In this document: positions 36,583 through 45,651 of the stretch, one piece after another | Position numbering within the stretch: the stretch's first letter is position 1 | How the letters are laid out: every line of letters begins with the position of its first letter | Assembly: GCF_000750635.1 (NCBI RefSeq) | Contig: NZ_CCDM010000002.1 | Location: 310,001 to 374,000 of the forward strand | Direction of reading: 5' to 3' | Source of the DNA: Oceanobacillus jeddahensis | GTDB lineage: Bacteria > Bacillota > Bacilli > Bacillales > Amphibacillaceae | Length of the DNA stretch: 64,000 nucleotides | The notes under the pieces: model-generated | Databases searched by the model: none | What the model was told of the DNA's origin: nothing | Seen by the model: the letters and a program-made list of their open reading frames with translations, nothing else | Made by a program: the position numbers and the translations under genes

Positions 36583-37677
36583 TTAGTTTGGTATTTCCAC
36601 TGTAAAAGATTCAAATTCAACATCATTTAAATTTCCACCTATAAATTCGAGGGTTTTTTCCACCCTATTTTCATTAATTTCCACGCCGCCGCCATCTATT
36701 GGAAGGGCTGTATAAGGAGTAATGGTCAGCTCTGTAACACTAGGATCAATGGGATCAAATTTTCCCTTGCTCGTAAATAGCAAGCTATTGTCAATGACCT
36801 CTCCCATCCCTCCCCCTGAATTACTGATAACTTCATTTCCATCTTGATCGACTATCCGGAATGCAATATTGCCTCCACGACTCAGTTCAAAATCCGTTCC
36901 TATTTCAGAGCTTTCATAAGATATGCTGCCTCCTGTTTCACTTAATGATAATTCCGTAACAGTTAAATCAATCCCGTCAACACTTTGTGAATGATTAACG
37001 GGAATCGTGCGAATATCTGTAATCTTTTCTATAGGTGTCGAGAAGTACCAGGATTCTTCGTCGTCTTCTCCCTGTAAAATTAATCCCAGTTCAAAGCTAT
37101 CTGGCATTTCTTCCGTTACATTAATTTCTTGAATGGCGGTACGGGTTGTTGCTGATTGAATGTTCTCCCTGTAAGATCCTGAACCTCTGCTGGGTGATTC
37201 GCCATCAATCGTATAATCCATAACGCCACCCCCGAAATAGTACTCTCCAAGCGGTTCTTCTGATTCAATGATATAACCAATAGTAATGTTATTTTGATCA
37301 TACAAGATTTCATCCAGTGTTACCGATATTCCGTTAATTATCTGAGTTTCTCCGATTTGGCTTGTTAACCCTTGTTTTTGAGCTTTTTGTAAACCAATCA
37401 ATTCAGAATTTCCAAATACTGAACCGATAATAGGAATCTGAGATAGACTGCTTGCTAGAGCTGGAGAATAGTAAGATGAACCAACTAATATGACAAAAAT
37501 AGCCGCTACACTGCCAAAAGCATAGAGTACTTTTCGTTTAACCTTATTTCTTCGATGCTCCTGTGGATTCTTTTTCCCTTTACTACGTTGTTTTTCTGCT
37601 TGTTCCATGCCAGTTTGAATAGCTGAACGCACTTGTTCTTTTGGGAAGATTTCTGACTGTTCATATCGTTTTTTCAT
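36583..37677 (-). CDS. DUF4179-domain membrane protein, sigma-factor partner
   Basis: A 364-residue protein with a basic N-terminal cytoplasmic segment (about 1-48), one membrane helix (about 49-70), then the family motif PALASSLSQIPIIGSVFG and a large extracellular beta-rich region. Proteins of this type are encoded after ECF sigma genes in Bacilli and are thought to act as anti-sigma or sensor partners. Here it overlaps the 3' end of a broken sigma gene by 17 bases, so its partner may be lost. Confidence 0.85.
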   Translation of the reverse strand: MKKRYEQSEIFPKEQVRSAIQTGMEQAEKQRSKGKKNPQEHRRNKVKRKVLYAFGSVAAIFVILVGSSYYSPALASSLSQIPIIGSVFGNSELIGLQKAQKQGLTSQIGETQIINGISVTLDEILYDQNNITIGYIIESEEPLGEYYFGGGVMDYTIDGESPSRGSGSYRENIQSATTRTAIQEINVTEEMPDSFELGLILQGEDDEESWYFSTPIEKITDIRTIPVNHSQSVDGIDLTVTELSLSETGGSISYESSEIGTDFELSRGGNIAFRIVDQDGNEVISNSGGGMGEVIDNSLLFTSKGKFDPIDPSVTELTITPYTALPIDGGGVEINENRVEKTLEFIGGNLNDVEFESFTVEIPN

Positions 37678-38103
37678 GTAATTTATAGCTCCTTTCTAAC
37701 TCGATTTTTAATTTTTTCTTTGCTCTGCGTAAAAATGTTTTTATTGTGCCAACAGGCTTTTCCATAATTTCTGCAATATCCTGAATCGACAGGTCACGGT
37801 AGTAAAATAAGATGATAGAGGTCTGATAGGATGCTTTCAGTTTGGATAAAACTTCACTCAAATGAAAAGATTCTATCTCCTTATCTTGCTTTCTAATCGA
37901 ATCAACAATTCATTTTCTTCATAGGGAATGATTTGTTTTCGATCTTTTAATAATTGATAACACTCACGTATCAGGATTCTGAATAACCAGGTTGAAAAAT
38001 ATTCCGGATTTCGTAATTGACCGATGGATAGGAATGCTTTACAGGATGTTTCTTGAATGGCATTCAAAGCATCTTGCTTATTGCCTCGATTTTTAAACAA
38101 ATT
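37661..38103 (-). pseudogene. ECF sigma factor, truncated and frameshifted
   Basis: Two minus-strand frames together encode an ECF sigma factor: 38100-37873 covers region 2 (DALNAIQETSCKAFLSIGQLRNPEYFSTWLFRILIRECY) and the next frame covers linker and region 4 (KQDKEIESFHLSEVL..., LSIQDIAEIMEKPVGTIKTFLRRAKKKL). The shift is near 37905, where the frames would join as ENEL-DSIRKQDKEIESF if one base were restored. The usual first 25 or so residues are also missing: the DNA upstream holds only stops. Both defects argue for a true pseudogene, though a base-calling error could explain the frameshift. Confidence 0.82.
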
Positions 38104-38167
38104 TTAAACAAAGCACATACTTTATTTTAAACTCATAGCTCTATCCTTAAAGGTAGAGGTGATAATA

Positions 38168-39079
38168 ATGGAATATATCGTTGAAACGAAGCATTTAACC
38201 AAATCATTTGGAAAAGAAAAAGCAGTATCCAATTTAGAGATGAAGATACCAAAAGGAGAAATATATGGCTTTCTTGGCCCTAATGGAGCTGGAAAAACGA
38301 CAACAATCCGCATGTTATTAGGATTGATGCGTCCGACATCCGGTTCTGTTCAACTATTTGGTAAAGATATGAAAAACAACCGGATAGATATTTTAAAAAA
38401 TGTGGGATCATTGGTAGAAAATCCTTCTTATTATCCACATTTAACTGCCAAAGAAAATTTAGAAGCAAGTAGAAAGATCCTTCACGTACCAAAGAAAAGA
38501 ATAGATGAAGTACTGAAGCTGGTCCGTCTGCATGAAGTTGGAAATAAAAAAGTAAAAGGGTTTTCGCTTGGAATGAAGCAGCGTCTCGGGATTGCTGCCG
38601 CCATGCTACACCAACCGGAGCTGCTGATTTTGGATGAGCCTACGAATGGATTGGATCCGTCCGGTATTATTGAAATGCGGGAACTGATACAAAGTTTACC
38701 GAAAGAATACGGGATGACGGTATTAATATCCAGTCATTTATTATCTGAAATTGATCAGATGGCTACGAGAGTAGGTGTTGTGTCGAAAGGGAAAATGATT
38801 TTTCAGGATTCGATTGAATCCATGCGTAAAATTGCACAAGCTTCTATCCAGGTGAGGGTAAATGATAATGAAGCGGCATGGCGTACGCTGCTTGCAAATG
38901 GGCAGAAAGCAGATTTAGGGGGAGAACATATTACGTTGCAGGCGGAAGATGATGAGCAGGTTGCGGCTTCCATCCACTATCTCGTCCAGCAAGGCTTTTC
39001 CATTTATCGGGTGGAAGCGGAAAAACGTTCTTTAGAGAATATATTCCTGGAGATGACAAAGGAGGAACAAACAGGATGA
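38168..39079 (+). CDS. ABC transporter ATP-binding protein (bacitracin/lantibiotic-export type)
   Basis: A 303-residue ATPase with Walker A GPNGAGKTTT, signature LGMKQR within FSLGMKQRLGIAA, Walker B LLILDEPTNGLDP and the H loop SSHLL. The C-terminal 80 residues are the extension seen in BcrA/EcsA-like exporters. The ATG at 38168 follows GAGGTG by 7 bases. It heads a three-gene exporter operon with two permeases, overlapping the first by 4 bases. Confidence 0.92.
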   Translation: MEYIVETKHLTKSFGKEKAVSNLEMKIPKGEIYGFLGPNGAGKTTTIRMLLGLMRPTSGSVQLFGKDMKNNRIDILKNVGSLVENPSYYPHLTAKENLEASRKILHVPKKRIDEVLKLVRLHEVGNKKVKGFSLGMKQRLGIAAAMLHQPELLILDEPTNGLDPSGIIEMRELIQSLPKEYGMTVLISSHLLSEIDQMATRVGVVSKGKMIFQDSIESMRKIAQASIQVRVNDNEAAWRTLLANGQKADLGGEHITLQAEDDEQVAASIHYLVQQGFSIYRVEAEKRSLENIFLEMTKEEQTG

Positions 39080-39786
39080 TTTTTCCACTGATACAATCGG
39101 ATTTTTTAAAGATAAAGCGTAAAGGAATGTGGATGTTAAGTCTGATCGGTCCTCTTGGCGTGGTGGCATTGCAGATGGTCAATTACGGGGTGCGAAAAGA
39201 TTATCTGTTCGAGCAAATGGATGACCGTTGGCTTTACTATCTTTTGAATATCAATACATTTACACCGCTTGCGATTGTCTTAGGCATTGTGATTTTGACA
39301 TCCTTTATGGCAAGTATTGAAGATGAAACCAATGCTTGGAAACAAGTAGTTGCATTGCCTGTATCCAAAAAAGCGGTCTATTTATCTAAATTTACGGTAA
39401 TCAGCTGTATCTTATTTTTATCCTCTATCCTTTTATTTTTGTTTGTATTTGGTTACGGACTGATATTGGGGTTAGGAGCAGATATTCCGTATTTACAATT
39501 AATAGAGTACAGTTTTTTCCCTTTCTTTGCTGCGCTGCCGGTATTGGGACTACAGCTCTGGGTAGCTACGATAAGTAAGAATCAAGCTATTCCGGTAACA
39601 TTAGGAGTGATTGGCGTTATTCTTACTTATTTGGCCACACTTTTGCCTGATTGGGTGATTTGGAAATGGCCGGCGCTATCTAATGACTGGGGTCATGCGT
39701 ATATCAATGCTCTGTTGGGAATCGGCTTTGGATTGTTGCTGTATTTGTTGGGGATGATTGATTTTAAAAGAAGGGACGTAAAATAA
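39076..39786 (+). CDS. ABC-2 permease (lantibiotic-immunity MutE/EpiE-like)
   Basis: A 236-residue membrane protein with six hydrophobic segments and ETNAWKQVVALPVSKKAVYLSKF, the conserved cytoplasmic region of LanE/BcrB-like permeases. It overlaps the ATPase gene by 4 bases and abuts the next permease gene. Role inferred: self-protection or export of an antimicrobial peptide or lipid. Confidence 0.87.
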   Translation: MIFPLIQSDFLKIKRKGMWMLSLIGPLGVVALQMVNYGVRKDYLFEQMDDRWLYYLLNINTFTPLAIVLGIVILTSFMASIEDETNAWKQVVALPVSKKAVYLSKFTVISCILFLSSILLFLFVFGYGLILGLGADIPYLQLIEYSFFPFFAALPVLGLQLWVATISKNQAIPVTLGVIGVILTYLATLLPDWVIWKWPALSNDWGHAYINALLGIGFGLLLYLLGMIDFKRRDVK

Positions 39787-40512
39787 ATGATTTCCGTAAT
39801 AAGTTCTGAGTGGTATAAACTGCGAAAGTCAAAAGTGCTGTTACTTCTATTGGTAGCGCCGCTGATTGGATTATTAATTGGACTGTCCAGCTCATTTACA
39901 ATAGAAGGAATGAACGAGTGGTATGAAAAGCTTATTGGGATGAATCCTACTTATGCCATTTTATTTTTACCGTTGATATCCGGTGTTTTAGCGAGTGTGA
40001 TTTGCCGGTATGAGCATCAGGAGGGAGGTTGGAAGCAGCTGTTGGCACTGCCGGTGACGAGAGGTAAAGTCTTCCTTTCCAAATATCTGTTGTTGCTGTT
40101 CCTGATGTTTGGAATGCAATTATTGTATCTGTTCTCTATTTATTTAGTAGGCATGATAGAAGGGATTACAGATCCTTTTCCAATGGATATTGTTTGGAAA
40201 TCAATTGTAGGAGGCTGGCTGGCAACATTTCCGTTAATAGCTTTACAATTATGGGTTTCGATAGCATTTAAAAGTTTTGCAGCTCCATTTACGATAAATG
40301 TTATCTTTACCTTGCCGACAATTTTAGTTATTAATTCGGAGCGGTTTGGCCCGTATTATCCATGGGGACAGCCATTTCTAATGATGAATGTAGGCGGAAG
40401 TACAGAAGATATCTTTTTTGTTCCTTGGGACCAAATACTAATGGTTACTGGCGGAAGTTTTCTATTATTTTTCATTGGAGGTTATCTTTATTTCAAGAGA
40501 AAAGCGATTTAA
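39787..40512 (+). CDS. ABC-2 permease (lantibiotic-immunity MutG-like)
   Basis: A 241-residue permease paralogous to the preceding one: six hydrophobic segments and the matching EHQEGGWKQLLALPVTRGKVFLSKYLLL region. The ATG at 39787 follows the previous stop directly. The ATPase-permease-permease order is typical of LanFEG immunity exporters, but no lantibiotic biosynthesis gene is present here. Confidence 0.87.
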   Translation: MISVISSEWYKLRKSKVLLLLLVAPLIGLLIGLSSSFTIEGMNEWYEKLIGMNPTYAILFLPLISGVLASVICRYEHQEGGWKQLLALPVTRGKVFLSKYLLLLFLMFGMQLLYLFSIYLVGMIEGITDPFPMDIVWKSIVGGWLATFPLIALQLWVSIAFKSFAAPFTINVIFTLPTILVINSERFGPYYPWGQPFLMMNVGGSTEDIFFVPWDQILMVTGGSFLLFFIGGYLYFKRKAI

Positions 40513-40520
40513 TGGAAATA

Positions 40521-40556
40521 TAAAAGGAATGGCAGTCGTCTGCTGTTCTTTTTTCC
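40521..40556 (+). terminator. Terminator of the ABC exporter operon
   Basis: AAAAGGAATGGCAG, loop TCGT, CTGCTGTTCTTTTTT with a few G-U pairs. Confidence 0.75.
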
Positions 40557-40599
40557 ATTATAATGAAGGGTAAAGTTTTATAAGAGAGGATATCTTAAA

Positions 40600-41580
40600 G
40601 TGCGAAATCGGCTTATTTATTGTGACACATTTGGTGATCCTAAAGAAGTATTAAAGATAAAAGAAAAAGAAATTGCTCCCCCTGAAGCAGGAGAAGTGCT
40701 TGTTCGCATGTTAGCTAGACCGATTAATCCTTCTGACTTAATTCCGGTTAGAGGAAGCTATTCACACAGAATCCCTCTGCCCTATATTCCAGGCTATGAA
40801 GGTGTTGGAGTGGTAGAGGAGGTTGGGGATAATGTTGGTGCAGAGCTTATTGGCAAGCGTGTCTTACCATTACGCGGGGAAGGAACTTGGCAGGATTTTG
40901 TCAGAGTGCCGGCTGAATTTGCAGTACCTGTGCCGGAATCTATACATACAAATACTGCTGCACAACTGTATATTAACCCTGTAACGGCCTGGGTGACTAT
41001 GACGGAGGTATTGCAATTACGGCCGGGCAGTGTACTGTTAGTTAATGCCTGTGGATCAGCCATAGGACACTTATATGCACAGTTTGCAAGAGTGTTAAAT
41101 GTACGTTTGATTGCAGTTGTGAGAAATGGTAAACATACGCAGAAGCTTTTAAATCTTGGAGCTTCTGAAGTGGTGGATACATCAAGTCAATCCCTTTTTG
41201 AAGTGGTGATGGAGAAAACAAATGGAAAAGGTGCCGATGCAGCAATTGATTCATTGGGCGGAAGTGCAGGATCGGATTTAGCTGGTTGTTTGCGTAGTCA
41301 GGGTTATTTTTTGAGTATCGGTTTATTGTCTGGACAGCAAATGAATTGGGGAGCGTTTGCGGATAAAGTGCAAATGAATATTTTCCATTTGAGGCATTGG
41401 AATAAGAAGACTGGGCAGGCGAAATGGCAGGTAATCTTCCGGCAAATTATCAAACTTGTGGAGAAGAAAGAGCTTCTGCTTGGTTTTGAGAAAACCAATT
41501 ATGATTTGGCAGATATCAAATCAGCACTCAATACAGTTGCGGATGGCAGAAAGGGAAAAGTAATCTTATCCAGCGGCTGA
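40600..41580 (+). CDS. MDR-family zinc-independent reductase (enoyl reductase/quinone oxidoreductase-like)
   Basis: A 326-residue medium-chain dehydrogenase/reductase: GroES-like N-terminus (ARPINPSDLIPVRGSY, PYIPGYEGVGVVEEVG) and a Rossmann domain (VLLVNACGSAIGHLYAQFARVL, GASEVVDTS, DAAIDSLGGSAG). The cysteine and histidine ligands of zinc alcohol dehydrogenases are absent, so it is nearer to mitochondrial-type trans-2-enoyl reductases and quinone reductases. The start is GTG at 40600 with AGAGAGGA. Single gene. Confidence 0.85.
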   Translation: MRNRLIYCDTFGDPKEVLKIKEKEIAPPEAGEVLVRMLARPINPSDLIPVRGSYSHRIPLPYIPGYEGVGVVEEVGDNVGAELIGKRVLPLRGEGTWQDFVRVPAEFAVPVPESIHTNTAAQLYINPVTAWVTMTEVLQLRPGSVLLVNACGSAIGHLYAQFARVLNVRLIAVVRNGKHTQKLLNLGASEVVDTSSQSLFEVVMEKTNGKGADAAIDSLGGSAGSDLAGCLRSQGYFLSIGLLSGQQMNWGAFADKVQMNIFHLRHWNKKTGQAKWQVIFRQIIKLVEKKELLLGFEKTNYDLADIKSALNTVADGRKGKVILSSG

Positions 41581-41672
41581 TGCTATGTGTCCGATAAAAC
41601 CCGTTTCTTTTTTGTCGAGTAATTTATCCGGGGAGCTTCTATACTTGAAATCAATGGAAGGGGGGAGAAAAA

Positions 41673-42545
41673 ATGCAAATCAGCATGAATGAAGCATTAC
41701 AGTATGTTGAGGCAAACTTGGATGCAGAAATCGATGAGAAAGAAATTGAAAAAATTACTGGCATCTCGATTTACCATTTCCGGCGCATGTTTTCTTTTCT
41801 GTCTGGAATGACGCTGACAGCTTATATCCGTAATCGGAGGCTTTCTAATGCGATGTTTGATCTGTTGCGGGAGGATGTTCATGTAACCGATACTGCTTTT
41901 AAATATGGTTACAACTCTGTGGATGGTTTCTCCCGCGCATTCCGGGAATGGGCGGGATTTAAACCGTCTGAAGTGAAACATCAGCAAAAGCAGGATCTTA
42001 AAGTTTTTCCGAAACTCACCTTCCAATTAACCATTCGAGGAGGATTAGAAATGAATTATCGAATTGTGGAGAAAGAAGCATTTAAAATTATTGGTGTCAG
42101 TAAAAGGGTGCCAATGCAGTTTGAAGGAGTTAATGCAGAAATTGAAAAATTGGCGCAAAGTATTACCGAGTCTCAAAAAGAAAAGATGCACCAACACGCT
42201 AATGTAGATCCAACGAAGGTAATTAATGCTTCCTATAACTTTGATGATGGAAGAATGGAAGAAGAAGGCTATTTGGAGCATATGATTGGCGTATTGACAG
42301 ATGAAGAAGGGCCTTTTAAAGGGCTGGATGTGATAGAGGTGCCTGATCATACTTGGGCTGTGTTTTCATCTCAAGGGCCATTCCCTCAAACAATGCAGGA
42401 AACATGGGCGAAAATAGCAGCAGAATGGCTTCCTTCTTCGGATTATGAGTTGGTGGAGGCACCTGAAATTTCTTTTGTAGAAGATTATAGCAATCTTGAT
42501 CAAGTCTATAGTGAGATTTGGATTGCTGTGAAGAAAAAAGGTTAG
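41673..42545 (+). CDS. AraC-family regulator with GyrI-like effector domain
   Basis: A 290-residue regulator with two AraC HTH motifs in the first 105 residues (ISIYHFRRMFSFLSGMTLTAYI, VTDTAFKYGYNSVDGFSRAFREWAGFKPSE) and a GyrI-like small-molecule-binding domain (about 125-290). This layout is that of Rob/SoxS-like multidrug-responsive activators. GGGGGGAG lies before the ATG at 41673. The upstream reductase gene is a possible target. Confidence 0.92.
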   Translation: MQISMNEALQYVEANLDAEIDEKEIEKITGISIYHFRRMFSFLSGMTLTAYIRNRRLSNAMFDLLREDVHVTDTAFKYGYNSVDGFSRAFREWAGFKPSEVKHQQKQDLKVFPKLTFQLTIRGGLEMNYRIVEKEAFKIIGVSKRVPMQFEGVNAEIEKLAQSITESQKEKMHQHANVDPTKVINASYNFDDGRMEEEGYLEHMIGVLTDEEGPFKGLDVIEVPDHTWAVFSSQGPFPQTMQETWAKIAAEWLPSSDYELVEAPEISFVEDYSNLDQVYSEIWIAVKKKG

Positions 42546-42555
42546 GAGGGACACA

Positions 42556-42604
42556 AATACGAAAAACGAGGTATCAATTATGACTCCTCGTTTTTTTTCG
42601 TATT
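42556..42604 (+). terminator. Terminator between the AraC gene and the CRISPR array
   Basis: AATACGAAAAACGAGG pairs with CCTCGTTTTTTTTCGTATT. A long stem that also isolates the array's trailer end. Confidence 0.88.
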
Positions 42605-42646
42605 GATAATGTTAGTTTTAGGATCCGTGTAGGTTGGTAATTAACC

Positions 42647-43805
42647 ATTTCAATCCACGCACTCATATAGAGTGCGAACTTTTCGCACTGTGTCATGGCG
42701 TTTTAATGTATTATTTCAATCCACGCACTCATATAGAGTGCGAATACAAGAATTTGAAAAACAGCAAGAAATATCAAGATTTCAATCCACGCACTCATAT
42801 AGAGTGCGAAAGGCAACACAGTATTTATCAGTGAACAAGTTGGAATTTCAATCCACGCACTCATATAGAGTGCGAATGAATCCCAGACTCTATCAGCGCC
42901 GGCAGCATTTATTTCAATCCACGCACTCATATAGAGTGCGAAAACGACTGGTGCTGCAAACCTTGATACGTTATCTATTTCAATCCACGCACTCATATAG
43001 AGTGCGAAATACATTCGTTTATGATATGCCATTTAACCAAATAATTTCAATCCACGCACTCATATAGAGTGCGAATCCCTCTTTCGCACGCTAGTACCAT
43101 CGCTATTAACGATTTCAATCCACGCACTCATATAGAGTGCGAAAGCACGAAGAATGTACGTAGTTCTCCAATCAGTGATTTCAATCCACGCACTCATATA
43201 GAGTGCGAATAGTATTTTTCTGAATCAACAAGTAGCCATAAAGATTTCAATCCACGCACTCATATAGAGTGCGAAGCCAGGGCAGAAACGCCGGACGCCC
43301 AAGTGTTACTAATTTCAATCCACGCACTCATATAGAGTGCGAAGCTTATAGAAATATGACTTAACTTGCATCATATCATTTCAATCCACGCACTCATATA
43401 GAGTGCGAATGTCGAATCAGTGATAACTATAATAAAAGGCGGAATTTCAATCCACGCACTCATATAGAGTGCGAAACATGATTGGATTTTTAAAGGGTGC
43501 GATGGAAAATTTCAATCCACGCACTCATATAGAGTGCGAAACATTTCGTAGTCTTCTTTATCTGTCTCACTCGATTTCAATCCACGCACTCATATAGAGT
43601 GCGAAGTCATATACATACTCATACTTCACGTAATCGCCCGATTTCAATCCACGCACTCATATAGAGTGCGAACTAACCCCGAAGCAGCTGCAGAGGGTGC
43701 AGAGGTTATTTCAATCCACGCACTCATATAGAGTGCGAAACGTTACCTGCATTAAGGGCGGCCTACCCAAACGATTTCAATCCACGCACTCATATAGAGT
43801 GCGAA
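42647..43805 (-). CRISPR. Type I-C-like CRISPR array, 18 repeats and 17 spacers
   Basis: Eighteen identical 32-base repeats (ATTTCAATCCAC, stem CGCACTC, loop ATATA, stem GAGTGCG, AA) separated by 17 spacers of 33-36 bases. Repeat starts: 42647, 42713, 42779, 42845, 42911, 42977, 43044, 43112, 43178, 43244, 43312, 43378, 43444, 43509, 43574, 43641, 43708, 43774. The type I-C-style end GTGGATTGAAAT appears on the minus strand, so crRNA is read leftward and the leader lies to the right. Even the trailer-end repeat is intact. No cas gene lies in the window; Cas5-type processing would need a distant locus. All spacers look different by eye. Confidence 0.97.
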
Positions 43806-43972
43806 AGCACAAATCATACACCCTAATACAACAAGGTTTAAAAAACGAAAAAGTGCTAACCGCATCAAAAGTTAAAATTATTTCCTTTTATTCTTAGGAT
43901 ATTTCGCTAAACCTCTTGCTGTAAAGGAAGTGCTAACCTCCTTAGTAATTGATGTGTGCTTGAGGTTAGCAC
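43806..43972 (-). promoter_or_regulatory. CRISPR leader of the large array
   Basis: Directly after the last repeat, similar to the leader of the small array from the first bases (AGCACAAATCATACACCC versus AGCGCCCAACATACAGCC). GTGCTAACC at 43853-43861, GTGCTAACCTC at 43930-43940, and GAGGTTAGCAC at 43962-43972; the latter two form a perfect 11-base inverted repeat. Confidence 0.7.
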
Positions 43973-44033
43973 TAAATATTCATCTAGGCTTATCATACGT
44001 GTTACTGCTATTTTATCCTATTCTATTTATAAA

Positions 44034-44075
44034 GAAAAACAGGATGCTTTACACAAACAAGTTATGCTTCATCCT
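44034..44075 (-). terminator. Probable terminator of the lipoprotein gene
   Basis: Minus strand: AGGATG and CATCCT arms separated by about 23 bases, followed by GTTTTTCTTT. Confidence 0.5.
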
Positions 44076-44076
44076 C

Positions 44077-45165
44077 CTAATTATAATTGATACGCATGGC
44101 ATAATCCGGGAAAGTGAGCAATGTCGGATTTAGGTAGAGTAACTCGACCTCCTCCATATTCTCATCAATTACTTCGAGATATACTGTTCCTTCTATCGTT
44201 TCTCCGGGACTAATTTTCCCTTCTGGCCCCTCATATAAGTCTTCTACAACTTGACCATCTATGACAAGATTGCCCGAATGAATTGCCTCTTGCCCATCTG
44301 CAAAAACGCTTGGGAATGTGCCGTATAAAGATACATCTTCCTCTAATTGATTCTCAAATTCCATATCGATTGCAAAGAAAGAACTGTTGTCATCAAACTT
44401 TTCAATACCTTCATATTCTTCTACAACTTCTATGTTACTGATATTTACTCTATAAAAGCTATCTTCTCCCTGATCAAATAGATACATATCCTCTCCAATG
44501 TCATACGTACCAATCTTGTCCCGGCGTTCGTCCTGGGGGGTATGGAAAACAATCTCAGGGACATCCTGGGTGATATTCCACATTAATGCACTGGTATATT
44601 GATCATTTTTATCTGCAGGAACAGCTCCAACAACATCCATAGACTCTCCCGCCTCCAAAGGTACTTGGAAGGACTCTGTAAAGTCGGTAAATGTATCGTT
44701 TTCTGGATAGCTTAGATCAAGCTCTATATTTGCATCGGTATATTCTGGAATTAAATCTCCCATTGTCATATCGGTATCACCGACATTTTTAACCGTATAA
44801 TCAACAAAGACGACAACATCATCTTCTGTAGGGGAGGCGATATTATCCTCAATATATTCTTGATGTTCCGGATCATCCTCAATCCATATATCATTGATAG
44901 TAACTTCTGCTGGTACATCCGAATAATACCCTGTCATTTCAAATGTCTCTCCAATTTCATGATAAAGATCAGAAGCTTCTGATTCATCATTTGCATCTTC
45001 TTCTGCTGCGGCATTAGTTTCCGTTTCTTCGTTTTGATCAGCTGTGTTTGAGTCGTCATTGTTTTCCTCAGAATTAGAGCCGCATCCAATCATAAAGACA
45101 GCTAGAGCAATAAATAAAATGAGTGTTCGAAAAAAACTTGGTGTTTTTACTGCTTTGTACATCAT
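44077..45165 (-). CDS. Surface lipoprotein of unknown function
   Basis: A 362-residue secreted lipoprotein: signal helix with lipobox FMIGC, an acidic Asn/Glu-rich linker (about 30-65), then two beta-rich domains whose wording (VFVDYTVKNVGDTDMTMGDL, FFAIDMEFENQLEEDVSLYG) resembles DUF4352/DUF5067 immunoglobulin-like lipoproteins. ATG codons at 45165 and 45162 follow AAGGA; I chose the first. It stands alone. Function unknown. Confidence 0.82.
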   Translation of the reverse strand: MMYKAVKTPSFFRTLILFIALAVFMIGCGSNSEENNDDSNTADQNEETETNAAAEEDANDESEASDLYHEIGETFEMTGYYSDVPAEVTINDIWIEDDPEHQEYIEDNIASPTEDDVVVFVDYTVKNVGDTDMTMGDLIPEYTDANIELDLSYPENDTFTDFTESFQVPLEAGESMDVVGAVPADKNDQYTSALMWNITQDVPEIVFHTPQDERRDKIGTYDIGEDMYLFDQGEDSFYRVNISNIEVVEEYEGIEKFDDNSSFFAIDMEFENQLEEDVSLYGTFPSVFADGQEAIHSGNLVIDGQVVEDLYEGPEGKISPGETIEGTVYLEVIDENMEEVELLYLNPTLLTFPDYAMRINYN

Positions 45166-45351
45166 TAGTACTTCCTTCCGTATAATTTTTTGAAATTTGA
45201 GCAAATAATTCCTTGGTCATACTTTACCATTAAGCGGCAATTGTATCAAATGATTCTAAAATATAAGAATTGTATAATTATGTTATCGATATGCCAAAAG
45301 CGAAGTCTATGATAAAATTTAAATATATAAATGGAACAGGAGTTGTTAGGT

Positions 45352-45651
45352 ATGATTAAACATATTGTACAGTGGAATCATCGTGAAAATTTTAGTGAAG
45401 CAGAAAAGAAAATAAATGCGGGGAAAATCAAAAACGAGTTAGAGAGTTTAAAAGATAAAATAGATGGTGTTGTTTCGATCAATGTCATTATTAATCCGCT
45501 AGCGACAAGTGACCGTGATATTATTTTGGATAGTGAATTTGAGACAGAAGAGGCGTTACAGCAATATCAAATACACCCGGAGCATGTCCGTGTCTCCAGT
45601 TTTGTGAAAGAATGTGTACAGGACCGTATTTGTGTAGATTATCAACTATAA
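45352..45651 (+). CDS. Dabb-family (stress-responsive A/B barrel) protein
   Basis: A 99-residue protein with the dimeric alpha/beta barrel pattern: MIKHIVQWN at the start, ISVNVIINP-like central strand (VSINVIINPLA), DIILDSEFETEEALQQYQIHPEHVRVSSFV. The ATG at 45352 follows CAGGAG; the frame opens 7 codons earlier. Its TAA stop lies in the first bases of a dispersed repeat. Such proteins are stress-related; the ligand is unknown. Confidence 0.85.
   Translation: MIKHIVQWNHRENFSEAEKKINAGKIKNELESLKDKIDGVVSINVIINPLATSDRDIILDSEFETEEALQQYQIHPEHVRVSSFVKECVQDRICVDYQL

Noticed and set aside
37661..38103. A programmed frameshift in the sigma gene
   Set aside because: No slippery run or downstream structure stands out at the joint, and the N-terminus is missing too, so decay is the simpler reading.
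38168..40512. A complete lantibiotic cluster
   Set aside because: Only the exporter/immunity part is present; no precursor peptide, LanB/C/M or protease was found nearby.
42703..43032. Minus-strand open frame with repeated FALYMSAWIEI
   Set aside because: Same cause: antisense reading of identical CRISPR repeats.
42634..43067. Plus-strand open frames through the CRISPR array with repeated FQSTHSYRVR
   Set aside because: The frames are translated repeats and spacers; the period follows the array and there is no ribosome site.
43697..43897. Plus-strand open frame over the last repeats and leader
   Set aside because: Starts in a spacer and crosses two repeats; no coding signal.
43930..43972. 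Leader inverted repeat as a transcription terminator
   Set aside because: Stem is good, but there is no T run on either strand and the position is conserved relative to the repeats, not to a gene end.
44000..44077. cas genes next to the large array leader
   Set aside because: Looked for cas1/cas2/cas4-like sequence on both sides; only the AraC regulator, the lipoprotein and unrelated genes are present.
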